Shown in pieces: positions 30,903 to 42,417 of a DNA stretch of 64,000 nt. The notes beneath the pieces were generated by a model that saw only the letters and a program-made list of their open reading frames with translations, was not told the origin of the DNA and made no database searches. The DNA comes from Przewalskia tangutica (taxonomy: Eukaryota > Streptophyta > Magnoliopsida > Solanales > Solanaceae): NCBI GenBank assembly GCA_029844215.1, contig CM056730.1, positions 48,062,924-48,126,923 on the forward strand. The letters run 5' to 3'. Position 1 is the stretch's first letter; each line of letters opens with the position of its first letter. Made by a program: the position numbers and the translations under genes.

Positions 30903-33302
30903 TGTCACGACCTGTTCGGCTCGTGGATCGTGCCTTCAAGGCACCCAGTAGAAATACATCAGAGTAATCAGCGGAATATAAAAACAAGAAATGAAACAAA
31001 TGTAAATTGAGAAATTTTATCTGAGAAAAGTCGCTTTCGCATATATATATATATAAAGAGTGAACGATTACATCCCAACTTTACAACATGACTACGCACT
31101 TAGGAATGTAACAACTATGGCGGGACAGGACCCGCCATACCTCGAATGTACATATATCTACAACATCGGGAGAACCATACCAAAAGTCGAGCCTCGGAGA
31201 AGATGGAGCTCACGACACCAAAGCAAAGATCCTAAGGATGCAGATCTAGCACTGCCCGCTTACTGCGGCATGAACGGCCCAGAAGGAGGTCGATAACAGT
31301 ACCAAGTATGTGAAATCGTAAAAATCAAGTAAAATCAAAGTATTTAATACCATTTGCAACTACAACCAGTTTAACTGCACATAGTGCCACAACATAAACA
31401 AGAGCAAAATAGATATAATGTAATCGGTCTTTTCTAGGCGCTAATGATCGAATCAAGGCCAATCGCCCATAGTATCATTATGCGTGCCTAATCTCGACTT
31501 CCGCGATCCGCATAGGTCACTGCAGACCGCATGAGGTATGCCTCGCATCGGGGTAGCTAACCCTGTACTCTCCTAGACTCCCATCCGCATAGTCACATAG
31601 ACCGCATAGTCACTGCATCGCATAGGCATCCTCGTCGGGATAAAACACCGGAATGATCAATCTCGGAACTCCGCATGACTCCGCATAGTCACACAGACCG
31701 CATAGGCCGTATAGACCCGCATCAAGGGTGGCAAGCCCTCGGTATAACAAGTCAAGAGGGTAGGTGATATAATAACAGTACAACGGTCTTAACGTTTAAC
31801 AACGTAAGCACAACAAGAATAACATCACAAGACACTAACACACGTAGTATCATAACATGTTTACTTATCAAACCATCTTACTACATTTTGCAGAAGTCAA
31901 TACAAGATTTTCATAAACAAATAAGTAAAACTGTTCATTTTATCTTTCTTAAGTCGTTATACCTAACTTCCCATAAAGCTAGTATAACTCTTAAGCTTTC
32001 TGTTTAAAAATCAAGTATTACTCTTCTTTCGAAAATGATTCATAATTCTTTTGAAATACTTCAATGTTCTTATTATTTAGACTCAAGTCGAAAGACGTTA
32101 AGTAAAACCATGTTCAGTTAACACACGTACGTCTACCGTACTATATATATATTTTAATGTATCATGCTCAAGAGGATAGGAAGAATCACATACCTCCTCG
32201 GCGAAATCCACCTGCCAAGTCGAATATGTCGCGCGCAGAGAATCAACCTATAATAGTCAGATACGTCTATCAATGTCTAGACTACTCTGTAGACTATTCT
32301 AAGCAGAGGGTTCTCTATTATACGGAAAATTGGGCAGCACTTCCCTACCCGCCAAGCTACACAAGTCTCATAAATCTGATCATATGTAAGTACTGATTCA
32401 ATCTTCTTTATTATTCTTCCGATGTGATTTGATTCAATTCTATTACGTAATATCCTTCATGTAATTCTGATTCAATTCTCTACTTTAATATCCTTCTATA
32501 TAACTTTGTACTATTTCTATACTACTACAGTATGTGATCTCCAATACTATAGAAGGATAAGATTATTTACCTCGATAAGCCCAAAATTATCCAAGTTAAA
32601 TGTCGATCCTGAGCAAGGTTTAGCTCCTAATCTGAAAGCTCCAGTCAACTCCAAGAAACCCTTAGAAGTTTCTAAACAACTTCTACTTAATACTATAAGT
32701 GATTTGGGCTAGGGTATTTTGGAATAGTAACTACACTAGAAGGCAACTTTCTACAAAGAGGGGGGGGGGTATTCTCGGCCGAAGCCACTAGGCTAGAGGT
32801 GGAAGAGGGTTGGGACGAAAACACTACAAGGGAGAGGGAGGATTTTGAGACTTAGATAATTGTGTTTGTGGATGAAGAAAACCTTCAAGTTAGGGGGGTA
32901 TTTATAGGCCAACCAATGGCCAAGATGAATGCAAGTGGAGGGCAAGTGGAGGGTGGGGATTCACCCAAGTGTCCTTATCCATCAACTACACAAAAATATC
33001 CTACATAACCTTGACTAAAGCAAGGCCACAAAATCGTCCAAACTTGCCCATGTTGCCGTCCACTTGAGGGTGACAAGTGTCACCCTCTCGTTGGTCCAAA
33101 ATATTTCATCTCTCGGAAAAATCCGCAAAAATAATAAATGATATAGCCGTAATTTTCCCTACGCAAGTTTTGGAAAACGTTTCGTCGGAAAACGATTCTT
33201 TTAGTGGGTTGTGCACAAATTTTCGTCCCTATGCCTACTTTAAGGCTCAAACTTTTGTACGTACGCCCTTACGTACATACTCTGGAAATACGGGGTATAA
33301 CA
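30903..33302 (-). mobile_element. 5' LTR of minus-strand A (right member)
   Basis: Begins TGTCACGACC at 30903 and ends GGGGTATAACA at 33302, 2.4 kb, uninterrupted. It carries the minus-strand minisatellite at about 31500-31730, the donor complement near 32190, TATA complement 32899-32906 and stem-loop 33066-33087. It is flanked at 33303 by GGTTG, then a gag leader of another element, giving the outer boundary of the tandem minus-strand array. The left third (to about 31730) shows the altered CAG/CTG pattern; the rest does not. Confidence 0.9.
33066..33087 (-). promoter_or_regulatory. conserved LTR stem-loop, minus-strand A 5' LTR
   Basis: GAGGGTGAC/GTCACCCTC around AAGT, same offset from the LTR edge as at 15865. 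Confidence 0.65.
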
Positions 33303-33339
33303 GGTTGAATCCTCACTGACTTCTTCTTATGTACCCGTT

Positions 33340-34592
33340 ATGCCTCCACGGAAGGCGACCAGAGCACAGAAGGGCAAGGCAGGAGCAGGAGCTGCTAGTG
33401 GTACGTAGAGAGTTACCAGGACTCGGGCACAGACTGTGCCTGAGGTAGTAGGCGGGTCGGCGAGTTCAGCTACGCCGGTAGTATTAGAGGAGTCGAGAGC
33501 GGCAGTAGCTCCAGAGGTTTCGGTATCCGAGCCTCCAGTTCCGCAGCCAGGGGCAGGGTATAGAGATTACGGAGAGCAGATCAGGTTGTTGACTAGCATC
33601 GTGGAAGGGCAGCACCGCCAGGGGCCGGTGGCTAACCCTATGGCCGACAGTTTAAGGATTCTGGACTTTCTGAGTTGTAATCCACCCGAGTTCTATGGTT
33701 CGAGGTCTGAGGAGGATCCTCAGGAGTTTATTTGACAGGTGTGACGGACTACACAGGTGCTTAGGGCCTCGGAGACGGAGTCCGTTGTGTTAGCTTCTTA
33801 CCGGTTACGCGATATTGCGTTGAATTGGTTTGAGTCATGGGAATTGTCTAGAGGGGAGGGTGCTCTTCCAGCGATTTGGGAGGAGTTCACAGAGCCCTTC
33901 CTGGATCACTTCTTGCCTCCTGAGTTGAGGAGAGCCCGCGTGGATAGATTCTTGACCTTGAGGAAGAATGGGAGGACCATCAGAGAGTACAGCCTGGAGT
34001 TTGACTCTTTGGCCAGGTATGCGCACACTATTGTAGCCGACATGGCAGATATAGTTCACCTCTATGTGATAGGGCTAGACCATCATATGATTACTGCGAG
34101 CTTGGGAGTGGCTCTTCAGCCAGGTATGGATATCGTCAGGATGCAGGAATATGCGCAGGGGATAGAGGACAGAGAAAGAGAGGGTCGGCTTGACTCAGGT
34201 CAGCCCAAGAGGCTGGCAGCGAGATCAGGCTTTTGAGGCGGCTGCGTCAGCATCAGGCTAGTTATGCGCCTCAGCCAGTACGGAGTACTCCACCACGATC
34301 TTGGGGCGTTCGGGAGATTCGGAGCGGGGCGGGGCTCCAAGGGTTGTGTTTTGAGAGTAGGGGTGTTAGTCTGAGGAAGCCACCTCTACCTCGGTGTAGC
34401 CGATGTGGTAACACCCATTATGGGGAGTTTCGTGCTAGTTTGGGTAATTGCTATACATGCGGCCAGCAGGGCCATTATGCGAGGAACTGTCCAACCAGAG
34501 ATAGCACGGATGTAGAGATTCAGCCTTCGGGATCAGTGGCTGGTTCATCGCCTTCTTTTGTTATGCGCCGTGCAGGGCAGGATCATGATTAG
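33340..34592 (+). pseudogene. gag: gag of gag-only element F2
   Basis: The ATG at 33340 gives MPPRKATRAQKGKAGAGAAS, then an in-frame TAG near 33406. The capsid core (PPEFYGSRSEEDPQEF) is followed by two in-frame TGA codons at 33733 and 33742 where relatives have CGA Arg, consistent with methyl-C deamination. The frame then runs through WFESWELSRGEGALPAIWEEF and GVALQPGMDIVRMQEYAQG to a frameshift near 34236. The last frame ends with an intact zinc knuckle CYTCGQQGHYARNC (C-x2-C-x4-H-x4-C) and stops at 34592. Upstream, the leader is cut by the minus-strand A array at 33302, so the primer site and 5' LTR lie left of the window. This gag is clearly more diverged than those of A, B and F3. Confidence 0.88.
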
Positions 34593-34928
34593 AACGACAA
34601 GGGGAATGTGAAGCAATAGTTACAGGTATATCTTTGACCCTTTAGAGATTAGTATGCATGATAGGATTGTTGTATGATTTAGTGTTATGAACAGAGGATA
34701 TTGAGACTGTGTACATGTGATAGAATGAGTGGTAAATACGAACGGGCAATTCTGTTAGGCCGTGAGCGAGGGTAAGTAGTAATGGTTCATATTTTGGGTT
34801 CGTTTTCTATTTGACTTACGGTGAATGGGTATGCGTGTGCGATATCTTAGGGTCATAGGTGGCATAATGAAGTTCCATTAGTATATAGTACGAGGATGTA
34901 CCGAGGAATAGTAGATTGGTTCCAAAAG
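34593..34928 (+). other. short non-pol tail of F2
   Basis: About 340 bases without coding potential, including TATATCTTTGACCC at 34627, the counterpart of the tail start in B1, B2 and F3. Most of the 0.9 kb tail seen in those copies is absent. Confidence 0.6.
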
Positions 34929-34964
34929 AACATTCGGGGACGAATGTTTCTAAGGGGGGGAGAA
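34929..34964 (+). other. hairpin and polypurine tract (F2)
   Basis: AACATTCG/CGAATGTT with a four-base loop GGGA at 34929-34948, then AAGGGGGGGAGAA up to the LTR at 34965. The loop is one base longer than in other copies while both arms are kept. Confidence 0.85.
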
Positions 34965-36906
34965 TGTTACACCCCGTAGTTCAGGTCATGCGCATGAGAG
35001 CGTACGAAAGGGAGTAAGACTTAAAATTTTCAAAAAGATAGGTTGACGGATTGTTCCGGACGGGTTTTAGTCAACTTTGAGGCGGGTTATGACCCGGTAT
35101 ATTGAGAGTTCTAGGGCGTAGTTCGTTGAGTCTATATTCCAACGCAACCAACCGTTCGTCGATAGGACATCGGAGTAGGAAGTTATGGGAGTTACAAGTT
35201 CAGTGCGCAGACGGGCAGAAATGTGTCTCGGACAGAAGCGACAGGGCCGCGGCGCCGGATATACTGAGGGGTCGCTGAAGTTGCAGCGCGGAAGCGTGGC
35301 ATGGCGCGGAAGTTCGAAGAAGGCTGCAGAGGTTTGCGCCGCGGCCAGGCGGATTCAGGCGGAAAAACTTAGGAAAATCTGACTTTCTCTTTTAAAAAGG
35401 TCATGGGAGGGTGACAAGTGTCCCCCCCCCCCCCATCTGATTTTGCATGCATTATATTGACCAAGTCTTAAAGACTTGGTCATCTTTCATCTCTCTCTTA
35501 GACAAAAGCTCTTCCTTCTCTCTTAAATATTTCAAGCTCCTCCTTCTCTCTAAGATTCCAAGAGATATTCTAGCCTTAGGAAAAATCTGAAAAGTTAAGG
35601 ACAAGAAGGAAGCTTGTGGCTAGCTTGTAGGAGTTGTTGTGGTGGTGTTCTTGGAAAGGAGGCTAGCAAAGTTGTTGGAATAATTTTGGCTAAAGCTCTA
35701 AAGGTAAGATTCTTCTCTTGTAGCTAGTTATTGTGTTGCATGTGAAGAAGAAGGGATTTGTAGTAGTAAATAATGCTCTTAGATTCATTGCATGTAAGAA
35801 ATATGGGTTGGATATGAAAGAATTGGTTAAGAAGATTATGTGAGCATGTTGTAGCCTAAAAACTACCTTAGACTTATTAAGTTAGTTGTTTTACCTTGTG
35901 GGGCAGAATTTTACACACCTAAGTTTAGGTGTGTAATCCCCTTCAAAATGTTTGGATTGTTGAGCCTTAAATGTGCCATTTGGATGTTGAATTCGGCCTT
36001 GAGAAAGGTGGCAAAAAATGTAGAAACAAAGGAAATGCCGCCCAATTTTCCATAGAATTTAGGGGCTTTGAACTTAGATTATTTCTACATTGAAATTAGA
36101 GGTTAATAAACATATTATGGTTATTATAGGTTGGCATATTACTTGCGGTAGTTTGAGCTTAGCAAGTGGATTGACCAAAGAGGTATGTGGAAACTTTCTT
36201 ATTCCTTGAGCATGAGTAGTTATAACTATATAGTACGGTAGACGTACGTGTTTTGAATGAAGTAAATCATTTTGTTATACTTGACTTGTTTTAAGAAAAT
36301 GTCTAAGTTGGTTGGGTTAAGTAGTTAACCCGCTTGTTCTTGAGGAGTGGTTTATCCTAAATAAGGTAGACAAGGATTTCTTGACATAAAGAAGTATAGA
36401 GTACTTGGTGTGAAAGTATTGAGTATTGAATTATTCTAAAAGATAAGAGACTTAAATTTTTGAGGTAAGAAACTTGTTTTCGAAGGATAAGAGGCTTGAA
36501 GTATTTTGAAAATTGTATGAATTTGTTTGGAGTATAAGTCTCTTGGTTAGTAAAAGAACGAAATGGTTTATAAGGAGTTATAACGGCTTTATGGGAAGTT
36601 AGTTATAACGGCCTTATGAAAGGATAAGGATGTCTCAAATTTCTAAAGCATAAAGTTAGTATAACGGCTTTATGGGAAGTTGGTTATAATAACTTTATGG
36701 AAGGTTATGAAAGTTGTCTATTTTGATTAATGAGCATAAGTTGTCTAGATTGTGAAAAATTGAAGTTACTTGGTTTCAAGCTTTGAAACGAGTTTTCTAA
36801 AGGTGTAGTAACTTACTTTGAAAAATAGATACGCCTTGATACTACGGGTGTTAGTATTTTGGATTTTACATAAAAAGGAGGCTTTCGAAAAGAATGTACG
36901 TACATA

Positions 36907-37050
36907 GTACTTTGGCTTGTTTAATTGAGAATTATTCTATGTGTGCCTTGATAAGTACTTTGGCTTGTTTAATTGAGAATTTTTCTATGTGTGCCTTGAT
37001 AAGTACTTTGGCTTGCTTAAATAAGAATTCTCTTGGTTTATGTGAAAAGA
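36907..37050 (+). repeat. 48-bp tandem repeat in F2 LTR
   Basis: Just under three units of GTACTTTGGCTTGTTTAATT plus GAGAATT...GTGTGCCTTGATAA, starting at 36907, 36955 and 37003. Confidence 0.85.
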
Positions 37051-37239
37051 AGGCATGATAATTGTCTTGGTTTATGTAATGGCATGGTAGTGCAATTCGA
37101 ATTAAAAGCATGTAGTTATGAGTCTATTTGGGCGTACCGTCAGTGATGGAGGATTCCACGGGTATGCGGCCATGATGAGGGTTCGTTTCCTGATGTGATA
37201 TTATTCCATGGATTAGCTCTCCATGAGGTCTCATCGACG

Positions 37240-37590
37240 CGGTGGATCTAGTAGTTAGCCCTCGTACTTGCCCCGGTCAGAGACGTGATGCAGGGTGGAT
37301 CTGGTAGTTGGCTTTCGTACTTGCCCCGGTCAGGGTTAGGGCGAAGTGGTGTGATGCAGGGTGGATCTGGTGGTTAGCCTGCGTACTTGCACCGGTCAGC
37401 GATGTGACGCAGGGTGGATCTGGTAGAGGCTATCGCACTTGCCCCGGTCATCTTCGTGATTCACGTATAGTATTGTTGGTACGGGTGGATCTGGTAGTTG
37501 GCTTTCGTACTTGCCCCGGTCGGTTGAGGATGCAGGGTGGATCTGGTAGCTATGCCTTCGTACTTGCCTCGTATGGTTCTGATGACACAG
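37240..37590 (+). repeat. minisatellite in F2 LTR
   Basis: Six or seven imperfect units of about 50 bp containing GGTGGATCTGGTAGTTGGC and CGTACTTGCCCCGGTCA. It is the homologue of the arrays at 44495-45010 and 50690-51200. Confidence 0.85.
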
Positions 37591-38277
37591 GTGGGATCTA
37601 GTGTTCATGTGTACTCCTTAGTGTTGTTATATCATAGACTGTCGGCAGTGAGGAAGGAATTCCACGGGCATGATTGATATTACGGGCATGAGACCTATGG
37701 TTATATTTGAGTGATGGCTTAGAGGGCGTGAGTCCCTGACTTGACATGGCTGCGTATATATTGGGTATTGTAGTTTAGCTGTCATACATGTCTCCTGCTT
37801 TATATATGCTATTATGATTTCATTACAGTATTTTCAGTTTCACATACTTGGTACTGTTGTCTCGAGCTCTTGAAGTGCGTTCATGCCGCAGGTCGAGTTG
37901 CGTAGCTTGCTGATCCGCACTCTTAGAATCACAGTTCAGTTCTTGGAAAGCTCCATCCCTCCGGAGGCTTTGTCTTTTTGGTATGATTCCCTGAGGTTAT
38001 AGACTTTTGTACATTCAGGGGGTATGGCGGGGCCCTGTCGCCACGCTTGTTATTCTAGAAGTGCGTAGTCACGTTTGTGGTTTGGGCTGTAAGAATAAGT
38101 TGTACTGTTTCACTTTCGATTAAGTTATTTTATGAGAGGCGGCCTTGTCGGCTGGCCAGTGATGTTTACCTTATTATAAGTTAGGTGTTATGTATGTTCC
38201 GCTGCTATTCTCTGATGTATACCTGACAGGGTGCCCCGGTAGGGTACCAGTCGCGGCCCCGGGGTCGGGTCGTGACA

Positions 38278-39812
38278 AAAGTAAAGTATTATATACTTTC
38301 AAAATCAGGTATCATGTACTTCAAAATCAATTCACTTATACTTCATATAACCAAATTACACCAACTTTCAAAATCAAGTCTCATAATTATTTAGATAAAA
38401 CAAGCCGCATAACCTTGAAAATCAATTTACTTACTTCCAAGAATCAAGTCACATAGACTTATCACATAATTCAAGTCACCTAGACTTACCAAAATAATTC
38501 CAGTCCTCTAGACTTATCAAAATCATGTCAAAAGAAGTAAGAAGTTCACATACCTCTTCGGCTAATCCACACGCTAAGTAGACAACGCCGGTGATTGGAA
38601 ATTGTTGTCGGATTTGCTGAGTACTGTGGAATATTTCTGTGTGGTTAAGCAGCCTGAACTACCGCCATTGGTGGCAGAATTCCCACTGCGCCGCTACCCG
38701 TCGCCGGAATTGTTCGTCGGAAAATTCCATTTTTGATCTGTTGGAAGTTAATTCATCGAATTGTTATTGCGTGGATGAATTTAATGGAGGAAAATCAATT
38801 TTGGAGGTCTGCTTGTGGTCTGCGCGCGCCGCGTGGCTTCGTCAAGGCGAGCTCAAGGCGGCGTCAATGGAGGATTCCGAAATACTAAGAATTGAGGCTC
38901 GGGATTGGTTGCAAAACGTACCTAGATCAATACGAACACAACGGTTTAGCCCTCAACTGTACCGGAATCGATCGGAATTTTCCAACTTCCGATCGGAAAA
39001 TATGATTTGGTCGACCCGACGATCTGGGTTGAATTGGAGGTCGTGGGTGGTGCCAAAATGTCGGCCTTTCCACCCTGAATATTTCTACACTAGCCACGAC
39101 CGTCGACTCTACCTGTGGTGGCCGGAAAAATGCTCGTCGACGACCTAGGGTTTCAGCGAAGATCGATCTGGTCGACGACGAGTTTGAGCAAGAATCGAGG
39201 GTCCTGGTTTATATGGAAATGACGGCAAGGAGATGGTGGTTCTGATGGTATACTCCACTCCCGTCGATTGTACCTCAGTTGGTCGGAAAATCAGAAAAAC
39301 CGAACGGGGAAGATGGATGAACAGTGACCGAAACTTTGATCTGAAATTGCCGGCGATTCTGGGAGAATCGACGGTGGCGGTTGGTATGGATTTGACGGGC
39401 TCGACGGGACGAAGCTTTTGGTATATATATCGCCCCCGGCGGATTCCTGGTTTGGCTGGAAATGGCATTTTTCCAAACACTGTTCATCGAACAACACTGT
39501 TCATGGACTGGTTTTCACTGTTCATACACGTTTTGGTATTTTTTTGTTCTGCGTTTTGCCTTCCCAAACTCCCCAACACATACAAAATTTCTCGGGTGGT
39601 CCCACATGACCAAATTTCGAAATTAAATTCCAAAATTCCGATAAATTCTAAAAGTCCCAAATGCCGAATTCGAGAATTAAATTCAACTAATAAACCCTTT
39701 TCCTTTACAAGGTTTGGAGAAATTTTCAGAATTTTTCATTCTTTCTAAAAATTCCATTCCCAAATTCTTACGTATGTTCTTATCTCAACTGCCGGAAATA
39801 CGGGGTGTAACA
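38278..39812 (-). mobile_element. LTR fragment of m-type minus-strand element
   Basis: Ends GGGGTGTAACA at 39812 (complement of TGTTACACCCC) next to a polypurine tract, so it is the start-proximal part of a 3' LTR. The rest was displaced by the insertion of F2 at 38277. The AG|GTATGTG donor is present in complement near 38547-38558. The G+C-rich part at 38640-39450 has ORFs up to about 170 codons on both strands, but the same text recurs within the LTR fragment at 54651-55220, so these are LTR sequence. Confidence 0.83.
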
Positions 39813-39847
39813 TCCTTCCTCCCTTAGAAACATTCGTCCCGAATGTT
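39813..39847 (-). other. polypurine tract and hairpin (m-type element)
   Basis: Complement of an AAGGGAGGAAGGA-type tract adjoins the LTR; the hairpin AACATTCGTCCCGAATGTT is at 39829-39847. Confidence 0.82.
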
Positions 39848-41210
39848 CATACTAGGTTCAATCTAAACAGATATAGGTATAGTCTCCTTGGAACTACACC
39901 CTATGAAACCAATCATGCCACATATGGCCCTAATGTATCACACATGCATATACATAAATCATAAGCCAACCGAGAGTTAAATCTAAAGTGTATAATATCA
40001 CTATTAACTCCCATTCATGGTCTAAAAGAATACTATCTTCATACCTCCATTTCGCATACTATAACACTTTACTCTTATAATACTTGTTCGCTCTCTTTCT
40101 TACCCGTCGTACTCTTCTCGTACCTCCGAACCCTTTCCAGTATACGTACATAATCTCACATTATGCTTCTGTCTTTCCATCATTGGAATTTCTACTTCCA
40201 TCTGTTTAAGGTTATAACACTAGATTCAATTCCCTTTAAGGTCATTCTTGGCCCTCACGACCCGATTCTGGTGGAACGCGTCCACGAACTCGTACAATGA
40301 TTAACTAAACTTGGGTCTTGCACCCTCATGACCCTATCACATAGCGGGACCACCTCAAATTGACCCCACTCGAATCCTGGTTGCGGGTTGACCCTCAATT
40401 GGTCCCCCAACACGACCCATTATCGCACTAATTCTCATTCTTGGTCCGAAATAAGTCTTACTACCCGAGAAGGCCTTGTACATCAAAGGTTTCTGCGGTT
40501 ATCAATACTCTAAAGTTCACAATTTTTTTTATCACCAGCCTACATTATCTGTCCATACACACGGGAAATGTAGCTTCTCAATATCTCAAAATCATGTTGT
40601 CTTACTCACGACAACTCAATTTACTCCATACCAATATTTCCTTTTAATTCTATGGAAAATCGGGCAGCACTTTCTTTGTTTCTACGCACTTTTCCACCTT
40701 TTCCAAGGCCCGTATTCAACAACCTATATGCCACATTTAAGGCACAACTAACAGCCAACCAAAGGGGATTACACGCCTTAACAGGACGTATAAAATTCTG
40801 CCCCACAATAAATACAAGACAGTCCGTAAAATAGAGCACAATATATCCAATATTTAGGTTTTACCAATTCATGGAAACTCATAATCACCCTATGCAACAC
40901 ACATATTACCCTCATACATATAACCGTATAGATGTACATCATTGTACAAACTATACAACAATTTATACTAACCTGGATACGTAATCCATATAATCTTTCT
41001 TGGGTCATTGTCGTCATTCTCACAGCTGCAATCAACATAACTCGTTAGGGAGAGACGACCCTAACAACACAACTCTATCGCACGATCTTAGAGTGAGAAG
41101 AATGGAAACCAATCCTAAATGTCCTGCAGCCTCCTGATTATAGATGTGGTGCACAACACACCGATAATCAAGACTCTACTAGACACGGTCTGTAGACACT
41201 TTCCGGGGAC
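39848..41210 (-). mobile_element. interior of m-type element, without gag or pol
   Basis: The whole interior between polypurine tract and primer site is about 1.4 kb. On the minus strand, 39848 to about 40500 resembles the non-pol tail of the gag-only elements (an ACGAGTTCGTGGACGCGTTC-like stretch near 40275). About 40600-40830 resembles LTR sequence of the F2/F3 type (GGGGCAGAATTTTA, GTGTAATCCCCTTT, TTGTGCCTTAAATGTGGCAT). The first 170 bases after the primer site match the leaders of gag-bearing relatives. Gag itself is missing. This fits a large retrotransposon derivative (LARD-like), wholly dependent on other elements. Confidence 0.72.
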
Positions 41211-41227
41211 TAACTGCTCTGATACCA
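41211..41227 (-). other. primer-binding site (m-type element)
   Basis: Complement of TGGTATCAGAGCAGTTA, four bases from the LTR edge at 41232. Exact match. Confidence 0.9.
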
Positions 41228-41231
41228 CTTT

Positions 41232-41926
41232 TGTCACGACCCAACCCCGGGCCTGCGACTGGTGCCCTACCTGGGCACCCTTCTAATCATACAATACCAA
41301 AATAACTGCGGAAAATAAATAACACATTATTTTTTCTTTTAAAACAAAGGCAAAGCCGATAAGGCTGCCATAATATAAATCACCCAAAAAGGGCTTACAC
41401 TATACAAAAATTTAATTACAACTCTAACCGATCCAATTTACACGTGAATACAGACCTCTAAGATTTTTGGACCAATACTATGACGGGACAAGGCCCCGCC
41501 GTACCCCTGAATATACATAGCCATGACGACAAGCTCCGGAACATTGGAGCCATCTCAAAATGCGGACATGAACGCAGCCCGGAAGAAATTCGATCTGGCA
41601 GTGCAGAATATGGAACGGAAATAAAGTCTGATGCAGATCATAACTGTACAAAAGAATGACAGGGGCAAGTATAAAAAGGGTACATACCAGATCCTATCGT
41701 GTCATTACCATCTCGTGAACTTAATCGTACCTTATTATCTTTTCCCATTTTTCAATAAAAGTTATAGTCACATTCTTACGTACATGCTTAGGAAAACCCG
41801 TCAAGTTCATTACCATATAACTTACTTACCTTACATAACATAATCCGACCCTTTATGGAGGGACGCCTATACTGCCCGGCCCAATCTGAGACGCGATAAA
41901 GTCACATAGTCTGCCCATAAAGGTAT
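41232..41926 (-). mobile_element. m-type LTR next to primer site, part 1
   Basis: TGTCACGACCCAACCCCGGG at its edge. It runs to 41926, where F3 inserted after GGTAT. A TATGGCGGG-type stem-loop relative (CTATGACGGGACAAGG...CCCCGCCGTA) lies near 41488. The remainder of this LTR appears to be the segment 54651-55220, with F3 and another LTR between. Confidence 0.78.
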
Positions 41927-42409
41927 TGTTACACCCCGTAGTTCCAGGGTATGTATGTGAGGACATACGTACGAGAATACGACATTAAAATTGGAATAGA
42001 AAAAAGATGTGATTTTTCGACGGAAAAGTTTCCGAACTTCGTGAAGGAAAGAGGTTTATTATTGAGAATTGGATTCTCCACTTTGGTATTTAAGACTTTA
42101 AGAACTTATAAGAATTATGGAACTTATATTTTACGGATTTGGTCATGTGGGGCCCACCCGAGGAATTTTACGTTTTGTGGGACCCACGAGGGTTACGGAA
42201 TTTTTATGAATGAATGAGAGGGAGACATGTGGCACCCCCTCATATGGTCTTGGACGATTTAATGCAAGGATAGGATGGTCATTTGACCATTGTGGATGAA
42301 AGTCTTCAAGCTTGAGTGTATTGACCAAGTCAACTTGTCCACTTGGCTATTATCCATGTGATCTTCATTCTAGTCACACATTTGTTATAATCTTGACCCT
42401 CCATTGTTT

Positions 42410-42417
42410 TATATATA
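42410..42417 (+). promoter_or_regulatory. LTR TATA box, F3 5' LTR
   Basis: TATATATA at the position corresponding to TATAAATA in the A/B LTRs; the 3' LTR copy is at 48609-48616. The palindromic CCAAT segment of the A/B LTRs is not conserved here. Confidence 0.55.

Larger units (their letters stand above)
34965..38277 (+). mobile_element. F2 3' LTR (3.3 kb)
   Basis: Starts TGTTACACCCCGTAGTTCAGG and ends GGGTCGTGACA, followed by unrelated minus-strand LTR sequence. Diverged from the B and A types, yet it keeps a donor AG|GTAAGA at 35702, acceptor TTATAG ending 36129, donor AG|GTATGTG at 36181 and acceptor TGCCGCAG ending 37891. It contains a 13-base C run near 35422, a 48-bp repeat at 36907-37050 and a minisatellite at 37240-37590. 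It lacks the 170-bp block. The 60-100-codon ORFs over the repeats are not genes. Confidence 0.88.

Noticed and set aside
37260..37590. Regularly spaced direct repeats resembling a CRISPR array
   Set aside because: Units are contiguous and imperfect without unique spacers, lie inside a plant LTR and recur in homologous LTRs. This is a minisatellite.
39145..39748. Overlapping ORFs up to 171 codons on both strands in G+C-rich sequence
   Set aside because: The same sequence recurs at 54651-55156 as part of an m-type LTR bordered by a polypurine tract. No domain was recognised, and opposite-strand frames are equally open.
40778..41038. 86-codon minus-strand ORF just after a primer-binding site, in the place of gag
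   Set aside because: Composition and sequence show no similarity to any gag in the window, no zinc knuckle and no domain. Part of it overlaps LTR-like sequence.
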